A stretch of DNA of 64,000 bases from Trichobilharzia regenti (Eukaryota; Platyhelminthes; Trematoda; Strigeidida; Schistosomatidae): contig OX235270.1 of assembly GCA_944472135.2 (NCBI GenBank), positions 131,731,632-131,795,631 on the forward strand, in the 5' to 3' direction. Below the pieces are notes generated by a model. That model searched no databases, had not been told where the DNA came from, and saw only the letters and a program-made list of their open reading frames with translations. Shown here piece after piece: positions 11,587 to 24,500 of this stretch. A program made the translations under genes and the position numbers. How positions within the stretch are numbered: the stretch's first letter is position 1; every line of letters starts with the position of its first letter.

Positions 11587-12231
11587 AATATTCTGATTTA
11601 ATATTAGTGATATTATTTCTTATCACAACATATATATATATATATATATATGTGACTCCTCATTCATTTCCCATATTAATTATTCCATGATTTCATGACT
11701 ATTCCACCACAGTCTCATTATCTTCTCCTCTTTAGTGCATACTATCCTTCGTACTAGACACTCACCAGATACATTTCACAACCTTCAACTAACTGAATTG
11801 TCTATTTTCGTTCCCCACCTTATATGAATAATCTATTATGACTAATCATCATCATCATTATCGTCGTCAAAGTCTAGTGCTCAAAAGCTGGGGAGTCAGT
11901 CATGCACCACCCTGAGAGTATTGAAACAATTACGAAGTCAACTTGTTGACGATTTAGCCACTGGGTTACAAGACACAACGTTATTAAACATTCAAACTCA
12001 CCACATTAGATGATGTCAGTTTGATTTCTCCACTGAATGACTGGATGACAATGCAGGAAATTCACTGGACTTATTCGGTAGGCATGAAGGATTGCTACTG
12101 CTACTACTACCAGTAGTAGTAGTAGTAGTAGCAGTAGTAGTGGTTTTCGGAGCATCGGTATCTCTTTCAATCCCAACATATTTCAACTGTTCCATGGGAC
12201 CATAACGATAGTCGAAGAATAGTTCTTCTCC
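11587..12231 (-). repeat. Right arm of EZH2 3'-end inverted repeat
   Basis: Reverse complement of 1-645. It spans the last 216 nt of the EZH2 coding sequence and about 430 nt of presumed 3' UTR. On the minus strand an ATTAAA (11597-11602) sits where the other arm has AATAAA. Both are known poly(A) signal variants. Confidence 0.9.
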
Positions 12232-12291
12232 AGGCAGAATAGTACGTTTCGCGAATATACCGATTCGATGATCACCGTTCACCATGACCAC
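12016..12291 (-). CDS. EZH2: EZH2 terminal coding exon 10 (SET end, low-complexity tail)
   Basis: [16 protein letters not shown] and [12 protein letters not shown] complete the SET domain, then a 32-40 residue tail with Thr and Ser runs ends at TGA (12016-12018). Vertebrate EZH2 stops close to YVGIERE, so the tail is an extension. This exon is duplicated in inverted form at the left edge of the window. Confidence 0.94.
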   Translation of the reverse strand: MVMVNGDHRIGIFAKRTILPGEELFFDYRYGPMEQLKYVGIERDTDAPKTTTTATTTTTTGSSSSSNPSCLPNKSSEFPALSSSHSVEKSN

Positions 12292-15200
12292 CTGTGGGAA
12301 AAAAACACAATTTATGATATAACATGGAAATCACTGGGCACTCACTCTCGTGGCAGAGTCATCATTGAATGAATTTATCTGATAAAAGTACACACTGATA
12401 CAGTATTCTTCACTTACTGATGATATGATATTTTGAGCAGAATTCATCACTCCTCATAATCATATCAAGGCACTCATATAACATTCAAACTTTCTTCATA
12501 CAATTCTTTCTTTCTTATACTTGGATTCTATCACCAGTTCCTTCACACATATACAAACTCAATAGCAGAGAGAATCAAATTCTACTTTCAAGTCAGGAAA
12601 TGCACAAGGAAAACTATATATGAGCAGTAATAAATTGTGGTTCAAATGTGAATAACACTGTATCATTGTGTGCTTTTATCAAATAAATTCACTCTACGAT
12701 AGAATAATTTCTAGGGAGAAAGACTACTTGAAAGAAAGAGTAAAATAAACAATCTCAACACAGAGGCGCATGAAACACTTTCAGTGAATGCACATTATAT
12801 ATATATATATATTTATATATATTTATATATATATACCCTCCTGTACCCAAAACAATTAACTTAATCTCAAAGTTACTGTATTCCACGGGCTGAAACCGGT
12901 TTAACACCATTGGTTATTAAGAGTGCAGCAGTTTAAACCAAATTCTATTGGCAAGTATATGATGCCCGACTTAGTACAACAAATCACACTACTTTCCCGG
13001 TAGTATATCTAAACATTCACGATGTAATTCTTGTCTAATAATGCTGTAGTCGTTGCTGTTGTTCTCGTCTTCTGTGTTTCTTTGTGGGCTCAGAACAGCA
13101 GGTAATCTCGGGAGGACAGTCGTATTTGCTGCTATTCAATTGAGTTGGCTATTGAACTCAACATCGTTTTCTGAGACCGAATATTATTGTCAAAAGTAAT
13201 GACAAATTCGGTGACGTGTCGCCCCACAAAATTGACCTTTTTCAGGCCACCATTGTTTGAAACAGCTGATTTCAGTGACACTTCATTCTTCCCCAACGGT
13301 GAAATTTGCTGTTGGGTAAACAAGCAAAACTTTTGAATCAATTAGTACGGATAATGACTGGAATATTATGGATAAGTAGATCTTGAAGGACACTTCTGTC
13401 AAAACATCAACAATTCACTGTACAGGCGTTCTAAAACACAACATTTATTACTGGGATACATTCAACTTCTACAATGGCTAACATTCACATTCAGTGAAAT
13501 AACTTTTGCAGGATACAATCTCCAGTCATTCGAAGATATCTGAATTTTCATTTGAATACTCTCGGGTATCAACAAATAACACTGACTGACACAAAAATAT
13601 GGAAATACATCGCCTGGAAACCTAATGACCACTGTTCAGTGAAATGTGACACAACATTGGTGAATTTAATGGTGGACAGTAAATTTCATAAATACGGCAA
13701 AGATCCTATCGACAGTAAGGGAAATGTATCACAACGGAGATGTGCACAGATTGTACACGAAGTTTTCTTTATACACACACACGCACACAAAGGCATTCAC
13801 TGTCGACCATATCCTTTCATTTTATTACCAACGTTTATAATGAGGTATGAAAGTAGAAACTGAATTACACCAGGAAACAGCTCACCACTCATGGTTGGAA
13901 CCACCATACACAGATAGTGAAAACACCATGGATGCGAAAACACACCAAAACCCATGTTAGTCATTCTGTGTGTGTGTGTGTGTGCAACTGACGTCCCCAT
14001 CAAATTCTCAGATTCTCCTTTTCCCCGCTCTATTCTTCAAGTGAATAAGATACATAGTCAAACAACGACTCAAAGAAACATCACACAACAACAGACGCAC
14101 CTAATATACACTCACTATCCGCCATTCAGGTGAGACGGAGGATTTCGATAAATCATCCGACATTAACCCAAGACAAAAACGTTTGCAAAACAATACACTA
14201 TAAAACTGCATAAAAGGAACGGAAAGGAAAGAGAGGAAAGCTAAAACATAAGACTGAAAGAGTATCCCACACACACTTACCTTTCCATAACAATTTGGAT
14301 TAACTGAATGATTGGCGAATCGGATCTTGTTACCCTTTCGAGTTGCATCGACGACAAAATCACGATTAAGATTGAACAGCAAACTGCTCATTGTTTTATC
14401 ATAAATCTTCCCTGTTAAGAGACGAAGAAGATTAGCACAGAATTAAAAGTGCAAAGCATCGATCGGTACGACGATTATGCACTGCTGAATTACTGCAATG
14501 TTATTTTCTTACTTTTCCACATTGACCTTGTCAACGAAGAAAAAGCTGTGTACGGCGAAAGTAACTATGGATATCAACAGCGTCTTACTGCTGCTGTTAC
14601 TATTACTACTTATAATAATGCTGTTCCTGACCACTTCAAAGAAAACAAATAACGTGGATCGCTGTGGCGTCGTTACATCGCAAATCCATACATCACAAAT
14701 GTTATTATCATTGTTATATCAGTACTAACTGCGTAACACTAGGGGTACCATCACTTCATGAAGCCTTCTTTAAATGGAAGACATGTCATAAGCCAGCTAT
14801 CTTTGTCCTCACATCTTTGCATTCTACCATGGTGAGTAGTACTACTGACGCCAGGTACGCGTGTCAGCTGAGGATGGAAAATCAATCGATGACCTTATGG
14901 AGCTGCAGGGATTCACATGGCTAGGATACATGCCGGTATGCTGAATCAATGTCTTCCTTGTCGTGCAATGCTAGCTAACATACAATTAGATTAGAAAAGA
15001 GTTAGGAGTGGTCGAATTAAAGTTAACGACGTCTCTAATTCTTGCTTTTTGCCAGAAACAACTCACTATCGAATTCTTTTTATGTTCCAACACTTAGAAC
15101 GATTTCGCCGAGCTATATTCAACTAAGTGGAGCTTGAACAACACCACAACTGACGAATACTTCAAAATCATTCACTACTCCCACTGACTCGATACTCAAC

Positions 15201-18200
15201 ATAAGATGAACGATCAGAAAGGAAAGGTAACGGACCAACCAACAACCTACTGGACAACAAATATGCAGAAGAAAACGGGGATGGACTGGACACACACACT
15301 CAGAAGACCGTCCAATGGGCGCCAATCACACCATCGCTCAAGTCAGACCCAAATGGGAAAAGACGGCTCGGCGTTCGACGGTGCGTCGAGAGATCATGCA
15401 AGGCGGAAGGAATGAAAGCCTAAGATCAATTGTGGAGTCAGCTAAAGAAAGACTGAAGAGGACGACATGAGCTGGAGATCTGTTGTTGCTGAAACTCTAT
15501 GTTCCATCCGGAAGACAAGAGAATAATAATAATAACATAATAACCTGCTTTTATTTCAAATTATCACTTTTATTTACTGATTTATTTATTTATCCACTTA
15601 TTCATTGATTTATTGGTGATGAGTAATAACAATGAGAATAACACACAGAGAAATCTTGAGAACTTACCACGTCGATCAGCTTCGTCTTGACTAATGATCT
15701 CACCACAATATTCATAGATAAACTCGTTCTTATCTGCACCGTCTTTGATAAATATGCCCCATCTATCAAAAACATGTATGTGTAACAAACACAATAAACA
15801 AGAACACTGAGTATGACTCTGCATAAACCACTGATAAGAGTAGTGCTTGCTTGCCAGCTAGCTACCTAGGTAGTCAGTTAGATCAAGGTGACCAATCTAA
15901 TCACACACCAGAAAGACGTTTGTCCCTCTCATCAGCCGGCCGGTCCGACCACATCAACAGTGTACCTGGTACTGACCTAGCTCGGAGACAGACACAAAGG
16001 AGTCTCCTCAAACCACCGAAATTCTGGCTGACTGGCTAGCTAGCTACTTGGGAGAACTTGTAATACATGTGATTTGCAAATTGCGAATCTCACTTAAACA
16101 AAATGTACTAATGTAACTTCTCCACCATTCTCTGGTTAGTATCAACTGACGCCAAAAACTAACAACCTCAGTACAACATATGGTATTTTTATAGTTCGCA
16201 GGCCAGCGTATCCGATTAACTTCACAGTTGATTTTAGAAATTCTCCTGCTTATGGATTGTCTAAATATTTACCTACAGCATTAAATTCCATTTGGAAACC
16301 ACTCAAAATCTAGACTCCCGAATTCTTATGAACTTAAACACAAACTGGATTAGTTAAAATTACGTAGACAACATGAAAAGATGGTTAGTTTCCACATCAT
16401 CAGTTTATACACGAAAATACCGATAAGTGCAGTCACAGATTCGGTCAGAAACAGACTCATATCGGACCTAAAACTAAAAATTACCACTAGAAGGTATCGT
16501 ACTAGGAGTGCACCTATATCTGACTTCTACATCATTTCAACTCCAAGGGAAATTGTACAAACAAACTGAGCGTACTGGCAACGGATCACCAATATCCCCG
16601 ACAGTCACAGGTACATTTGTGGATACATTTGAAAACTTAGTGGCTGAAACAATTAGACCCAACCCCAAAATATGGCGGAGGTATGCAGACAACATATTCA
16701 CAGTGGTAAACTAAGTGTAGTATTGCTGAGGGATTTCTCAGTCGAGAACTGAGAGCTGGCCAACAATAATGAAAACAACAAGAAATTAGAGAACACAAAC
16801 AAAACTAACACTCTTACCCAGAAACATCAGATGGTGCCATTAACAGGTGCTTTCGTAAGCCCCTTTGTATTGCGACGTTTCGACACGTCCCAGTAAAAAC
16901 TGGTGAGCTAACCTTTAGGGCATTAAATAATTCCTCCACTGAATTAAATGTCCCAAAAGATGGTTGGGCTCCACATGACATACATAGATCTGGATCACAT
17001 TCCCTAATAGCCAAAAAGCAAGGGCATAGCTTCGTATTACATTGACCGCGACATCGGCATCCAGGAAACCTGAAGTGAAAAGCCAAACACAATATTTCTA
17101 TCTAACACACGAATTCACCATAATGAGTTTGAAAAATCACCGAGAAACACGTCGTGCAGGATAAGACTCATCCTTCATTTATCTCGCACATATCTTGTCA
17201 GCTGCAGTACAATATACATAATGAAATTTAAAACATTATTTGTCTGTTCAAAAAGAAACTATAGCGAGTATTTCTCCACTTGCTAACTCGTCTTCTAACA
17301 CTAATCCATCAAATCATCTCTCATTGACTCTAAGTGTTCACTTCTTTCCTCTGTCATTTAGCTTCAGTGTGAAGCTGACGAGGTAGGTACCGACGAAACA
17401 AGCAATGCATCGCTTTTAACCCACACCATGTATTCGTGATATTGCTTTAAGCAATGTTAAAAAGTGGGTTCACACGTACACAACCTCGCCTAGTTTACTA
17501 GCTCTCTACTTACACAACCGCTCCTAAGCTCGGGAACAGAGAGAAGGTCGGTTCTCAGGCTAGTGACACTATCTCGAGAAATCAGTTCACTTGCTAAAGA
17601 AACTTCAAACAACAACAACAACAAAAACCTTATAAGACCTGTTCTTCGCTGGGGCTGGAGAGACGGGATGACGCCGTTTGTAAAAGCCTTCGAGAAGACA
17701 GTCAGCCGAAGTGTCTCCTTTCCATGAGAGGAAAAAAATAAGCACAGAGTGGGAATTAAACGCACGATGTTCCAGGCCGAAAAGGCAGCTCAGGATGCAA
17801 AACAGATGAAAAGATATAGCACAGAAGTGCTAGGAATCTGTCAGAGCAGGTGGGATGCAGGTCCACTCTCCAAATGGCTACTGACTTGAGTGTCAGTTAT
17901 CTGCTCCGGTCGCCCATACGACAAACACTAAAACACTGACAGAGTGGCTATCATGATGTCACCAACAGCAGCCAATGCTCTTCTGCAGTGGGAACCAATC
18001 ACCTCCGGGATAATGACAGCAAGATTCAACTCAAAAGGAAGCAAACTCACAATTATTCAGTCCTATGCGCTTACAAACAATACTGACCCAGTGAAGAAGA
18101 ATGAAGACTTCGATAGGCAATTGAAAACAGTATTGGATAACAGCCCAAACGATGACGACAAAATCCTAATCGGCCATATGAAAGCAAACAATACTGGGAG

Positions 18201-21200
18201 CAAACAACACAGGATGAGAATACATCACGGCCGGAGAGGGTCTCGGTGAAATGAATGACAACGGAGGACTCGTCTTAAACTTCCGTGTGTTCAACAACTT
18301 CGTGATTGGAGGTCGCGTGTACAACCACAAGGACATACACAAAGCTAACGACATGGACTTCACCTAACCTAACGGACACACCATAAGTCAGACAGACCCC
18401 GTCTCAATTACAACAGAGTGGACACGCAGCCTGCTGCACACGAAGTCGGAAACGGGGAGGGGATGTGGGCTCAGACTACTATATAATGCGGGAAGCTCCA
18501 AGGTCAAGTTGAAAACCATGGAGAGAACCAGAGAAAACCACAATTTAAGTTCAACAATCAGAAACTCAAGGGCAAAACTACATTTGACACCTCCACTGCA
18601 GCAATCACAACAGAGTTGGGGACAACACGTAGCAACACCACCACCACCACCATCACTGGGGAAACCTGTGTGGAAGATTATTGGAACTCTCTGACAGTCG
18701 TGTTTAAGGACACATGTACAGTCATTTCGGGAAAAACAACAGGCAGGACAACGAATGGCTCACTACAGTCACCTGGAAGCTAATGGAGGAGAGGAGGATG
18801 GTGAAACAGAAGATGACATAATGCAAAGATGGACAAAGATGCAGAGGCTGAGTTCAGTCTAGATCGCACCGACAAAAGAAGTGAACAAGATTGTTGAAGA
18901 GCACACAAGACAATTCTAGGACACACTCAGAACGGAAACAGAACAAGCCTCTGGTAAAGCACATCTCAGAACATTATTTCAGATAACCAGGTCTCCATCC
19001 GGGAGGAAGTCAACACAGATGAAGTCAGGGAAAGATGGTCAGGCGAAGCCTATTGCCAAAGAGGAGGAAGAAAAAGAAACAATCAGCCGATCACTCCATA
19101 GGACTCCTTGACTGACCACCACCACCTACAACTTGTCGAGAAATATCACCAAAAGCGGGAACAGAATTCTAAGTGAACACCAATCCACCAACGACATCAG
19201 AAGTCGTCAATGCGACCAACACAGTGAAAACCAGTTGGGAAGGCAGTGGGAACAGGCAGACTTCAACCGGAACCACAGAAAACACACCCACAGATAGCAG
19301 CGGATATGCTCACATCACTAGTTTACAAAGTTCGGAAACAAAGAAAGGCATCTACTGACTGGAAGAAAGGCTACCTCGTCAAACTACCTAAGAGGGGCGA
19401 CCTAGGCCTCTGCAAGAACTGGCACCGAATCATGCTCTTGTCCACACCAAGAAGAATATTGAGTCGTGTCATCCTGGAGAGAATAAGACCAGCTATGGAT
19501 AAAGAACTACGACCTCCAGGACAAGTTGGATTCAGGAAAAGCAAATCATGTGCGACTCAAACAGCAACTCTAAGCACCATCATCAAACAGAGCATAGAAT
19601 AATAGCTTACAATTGACAACAACAACAACAACAGCAACCCAGTTGAAAAAACCACTCACCTATTCGCACAATCAGGTGGACATTGACAAAACTTTTCACA
19701 AAATGTTCCAGCCTTCTTACATGAACACAAATCATTACACCGTTGTCCAGGATGATCACACGGATGATATTGATGCGCGAGATAACCACTTGGTAGGGTG
19801 GTATTACCATCATTATTACTAGTGGTAGTGTTCCTCGAACCGTTTTGAACAGAACCATTCGTTTGCGAGTCTTCATCATCATCTGTATACCGGCAAAGTA
19901 AAAACAACAAAACAAAAGATAACATGCAGCATTTCTATTTTTCCACTTTCATTCCATTTTGCTTCCAAGTGAAATATAGAAAGTGGTGTTATTGTTCTAG
20001 CCTCACGTCTAACAATTTCTCCTCCTTTACGAGCTTACTATCTTCACCAGTAGTAGTAGTAGTAAACAAATAGACGAGTCTTTCAAGTCCCTCGATGACC
20101 AGGAGCAAAACACAGGCCATGTGAGTATGACTGGCAAGCATTCTACTACTCAACCACTGACACACAGATGCAGTAGCAAACAAATTCCAACGACACAAGA
20201 GAAACTCATGCTATATCCAGGCAAGTAAATAAACTGTATAACAATAATAATAGCTTTATTCCAAACAGTACTATTTGTACAAATACATAAATTTCAGCAT
20301 GTAGTACAGTATTACATCTAACCTTCTCATTACAGGAGTAATAATCAAAACAGGGTATTCACATCAATAACACTGTTCAATAAGAAAATGAATATAAAAT
20401 TAAGTGAAAATACTAACAACCACTTAACAATGAAAAAGATAGGGCCGTTTACTTAGAGTTCCGCAATAAGTTGATCATCTCCTACCTTAAACCTTTCTCA
20501 TCACATAACATGCGTACTAAATAAGGTATTGAAGAGTTTTTGTACTTAGTCGTCCGAGTACACAATCTCCTATAGTTGCTTCTAGTTCTACCCAATGAGA
20601 TGAAAGCACACAGCTTTGTATAGAGAGGATGCTCAGAGTTCACTGACAAGATCAAATATTTGCTAATTTCTTGCAGGGGTCCATGTAGCTATCCACAATA
20701 GTATTAACGAGCTGGTTTAGCGACACCCCACCCGTCCTACTGACGGCTTCTAGTGCCCTTCACAGTATTACAAAAAAGTATTTCTTAAGTAGCCTAAGAA
20801 AGATTTAATGAGGACAGTAAAGAAGGCTGGGCAGACCACAAGAATTAACAGATTTAGAAAGTAGGGACGGAATGATACCAGATCATCCGAACTTCGTCCT
20901 CACGTAGAAGAAAGTCAAACGAAATTTCTTTCTGGAAACTAACATCATGTGGGAAGACCAGGAAAGGTGATCAGAGGAAATACACAGTCCAAGGTACCCA
21001 ACATTCGATTCAACTTCAACTTCTGTGGCATCTATGATAGTGGAACCATGCGAACTAAACAGTTCATGTAAGTCGCCTTTGTGTTCGAAAGTTTTTCAGA
21101 CGAATTTCGTCTGAATGCATAGTTTAGCCATATTACTTCAAATGCAAATCGTCCCAGATACATGCAATACACCAATACGGAGCCCACTGTAAAGATTCGA

Positions 21201-21555
21201 TGGGATGGGGGTTCGAGATACCATGCAATGTAATGAATCAAGTAGAATGTTTCCGTTTTCTACACTCAGAGAAATGTTCTGTGACACATTGATTTTACAA
21301 TTTATTTATTTGCAAAAATTTATGTTGGTATAGTGTTCGCTTACATCTGTTGTCCCAAGTTTTACTATAGAGACCTTTATTATTTTATAACATGATGTCT
21401 CACCAAAACAAAATAGTTCAGTGGTGCACCACAAGAATGTGGTTCAATGGCTTAACACTCATCTTTCATCTAATGGGGTCCCAACTGCGAATCCAGGTTC
21501 ACCTACTTCAAAAGCTTGTGGAACTGGGTACCATCATCACCTCTCCCCCGCCCGC

Positions 21556-21588
<33 letters not shown>

Positions 21589-24500
21589 ACTAGCAACACC
21601 AAATGACTTTCTCGTGAACAGAGTTGAACAACCAACTAACCGATTTTAAGGCGATCCACACAGACCCTCAAATCCTATTCACTCACTCATATAGCAATCG
21701 AGGTCGGTCCACGAACAAAAAAGGAGAGAAGAGTTCAACCACCTACCTTCACGAGGAGTTGGTAATTCCAATGCCATGCTCTTTTTAACACGCTTTTTTG
21801 ATCGTTTACGAAGATTTGTTGTTAAAACATTAGAACTACTCGATTCATTCGCCACAAACACCTCATCACCAAATCCTCCATCATCATGAACACTTCCACT
21901 ACATGATCCTGATCCGGTGCAGTCATTATCATTTAACGACGCTATACTACCCGATCGTCGACCCCATACTTCACCAGTACCTGGTATACGTAATGAACTC
22001 AACTGACCAGCATCTGGGAGTAGAAGTGTCGATAGATTCTGTGTACTTGTATACGCCAACACCTAAATCATCATCGTAATAATAACAATAATGACAGCAG
22101 CAGTAATAACGGTAATAATTTAACATGTGTGTCAAAAAGAAGCAACACAAGGATAAAATTACGACTTTGCAGTCAATTTATATGAGACTTTCATTCACAG
22201 GTGTATGTATTTTCTGCAAACAGTCTGCTGGTCAACCAGTTGAAAAGCTAAGATTTAAACGAAGAGAGCCATGAAATTTAAAAGTTTTATCCTTTGGCTA
22301 GATACCTGTTACATTGTTATTGTGATTATTATTATTATTATTACTATTGTTATTCGTTAGTTGCGTTCCCAGTGAAACATAGGGAGACGTCTTTCAGCGT
22401 AACATTTCCTTTGGACTATGCTCTCAGCTATCAATTCGAGTTGGTACAACTGCTCACAATTTTCATTTCCACCTGGTATGATCTCCAACCCCCACCCCCA
22501 TATCACTGACGACTTGGAATAACGCCCAACTCGCCTTTCCCAATTATTCAAATGTCACTCGAGGGTCTACTAATTGTTGTGACAAAATCAATGGAAATGA
22601 CGACAAACTGAGAGAGGAAATATTTATATATGTGTAAAACCGGGGCACTCTGGTAGTAAGTAATTCCATATTAGTTTGTTTATTAGATGTATCACACAGT
22701 GAAACAGTATTATTTACTGGATGACGTTTCGAACAAAACTTATTGTTCATAATCATATCGATTGTAATCATACGACTTTGAAACTTGAGTTTCATAGTTT
22801 TCTTTGTCCTCTCCCATATGTCGTCGTAAGGGAAGTAGAATTTTCCAGATATCTGGGACAGGTGTTGAATCATTCCTATTACATGTATTTGTAGTTGATT
22901 CGATAAACACAGCTTCTGTTATCAATCTCTTTCTCTCTATACCCTGTGACATTAGATTTTAAAACTGTCATCTTATTGTATGGTTGTGTGTGATTGCATG
23001 TAATGCTATGGCTGAACTATGCTCTAGATTTCTTATCTTATCCGGGTCAACTGATCTAGATATTGCTAGGTTCTTATGCTCGGCTAATCCAACTGCACCT
23101 GTTCTACTACTTTGACCTAGGTATTTGACCTGACAATCATTCCAGCAGGGTACTAGATAAACTAAATTGTTTTGTTTTAAAGGCTTCACAGGATCCTTTA
23201 ACCGACAAAACATGTTTCTAACTGAGTTTGTGGGTTTGAATGCCACTTTTATTCCTGCTTTGTTAAGAATTCTGAGTAAGGTTTCCGAGGTTCCTTCCTT
23301 GTATGGAATTACTACTGATGATTTAGATTCCTTATCTTCGGTGTTGTCATTATCTTGTGCATGTTTGACATGCATGTCATCACTATTTTTATCACTATTA
23401 CTGCTATCATCATTTATTTTATTTTTACATTTCCCTACATACTTTCTGACTAATTTATCCGGGTAATTATTTAGTTTCAAAGCTTCTCTTATATGTCTAT
23501 CACTTCCTGTCTTCGATTTCCTTGGTACTACTTAGTTTTTGTGCTCTTATTACTTAGACATTTCACCAATCCTAGTTTTACTGACATAGGATGGGATGAT
23601 CGGAAGTCCAAATTCCTGTTTGAATGTGTGGGTTTTCTGTAAACACTAGTGTTTAACTTCCTATTTTCTTTCCTTTTTTACGTTGCAATCTAACATTGGG
23701 AGTTTCCCTTCCTGATTTTCCAATTCATAAGTGAATTGAATTGCCTCTACCTTCGAGTTGATGTGTTCGAAAAAAGCTATCTATCTATATCTTGGTTCTA
23801 AGTACAGTGAATGTGTCATCTACATACCTCCACCATACTTTTGGGGTGGGGGTAAACGTTTCAATCGCTATGCTCTCTCACCTATCCATGAATATATCTG
23901 CTACAACCGGGGATATTGGTGACCCCATGGCAACTACCTCAGTTTGTTTGTACATTTTCCCTTGGAATTCAAATACTGTGGAAGTCAGGCATAACTGTAC
24001 TCTCAGCATTATGTCCTCAAGTGGCACTTTTGTCCTAAGTTCGAGTTCTTGGTCAGAAATGAGTTCGTTTCTGACCGCCTCTACAGCCATGTTTATTGAT
24101 ATACATGTATATAAACTGACAATGTCAAAACCGAGCATTTTCTCTTCATTATCTAATTTTAAATTATCTAATCTGTGTTTTAGTTCATAAGAATTAGTTA
24201 GTCTAGATTTCGAGTAGAGTTTTAGAGTATTTACTACCATGGCTAAATATCTAGGTAATTCATAAGTAGGTGAATTTCTAAAATCGACTATAGGCCAAAC
24301 AGGATATCCTGACTTATGAACTTTAACAACACCATACATCCTACTGGGGTTATTAGTTTTGGGCATTAAATTAAAACACTTAGACTCACCTAGAAACGAC
24401 TTCATTCGGCGCATATGGTCCGCTGTGGATTTCTTAACTTTATTCATAACTGTGTCTATTGATTTATTAATTTCCTCATATGGTCCTGTTTCTATGTGAG

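Noticed and set aside
23167..23466. 99-codon plus-strand frame, repeated as a minus-strand frame at 6294-6593
   Set aside because: Both are antisense shadows of the Penelope GIY-YIG region.
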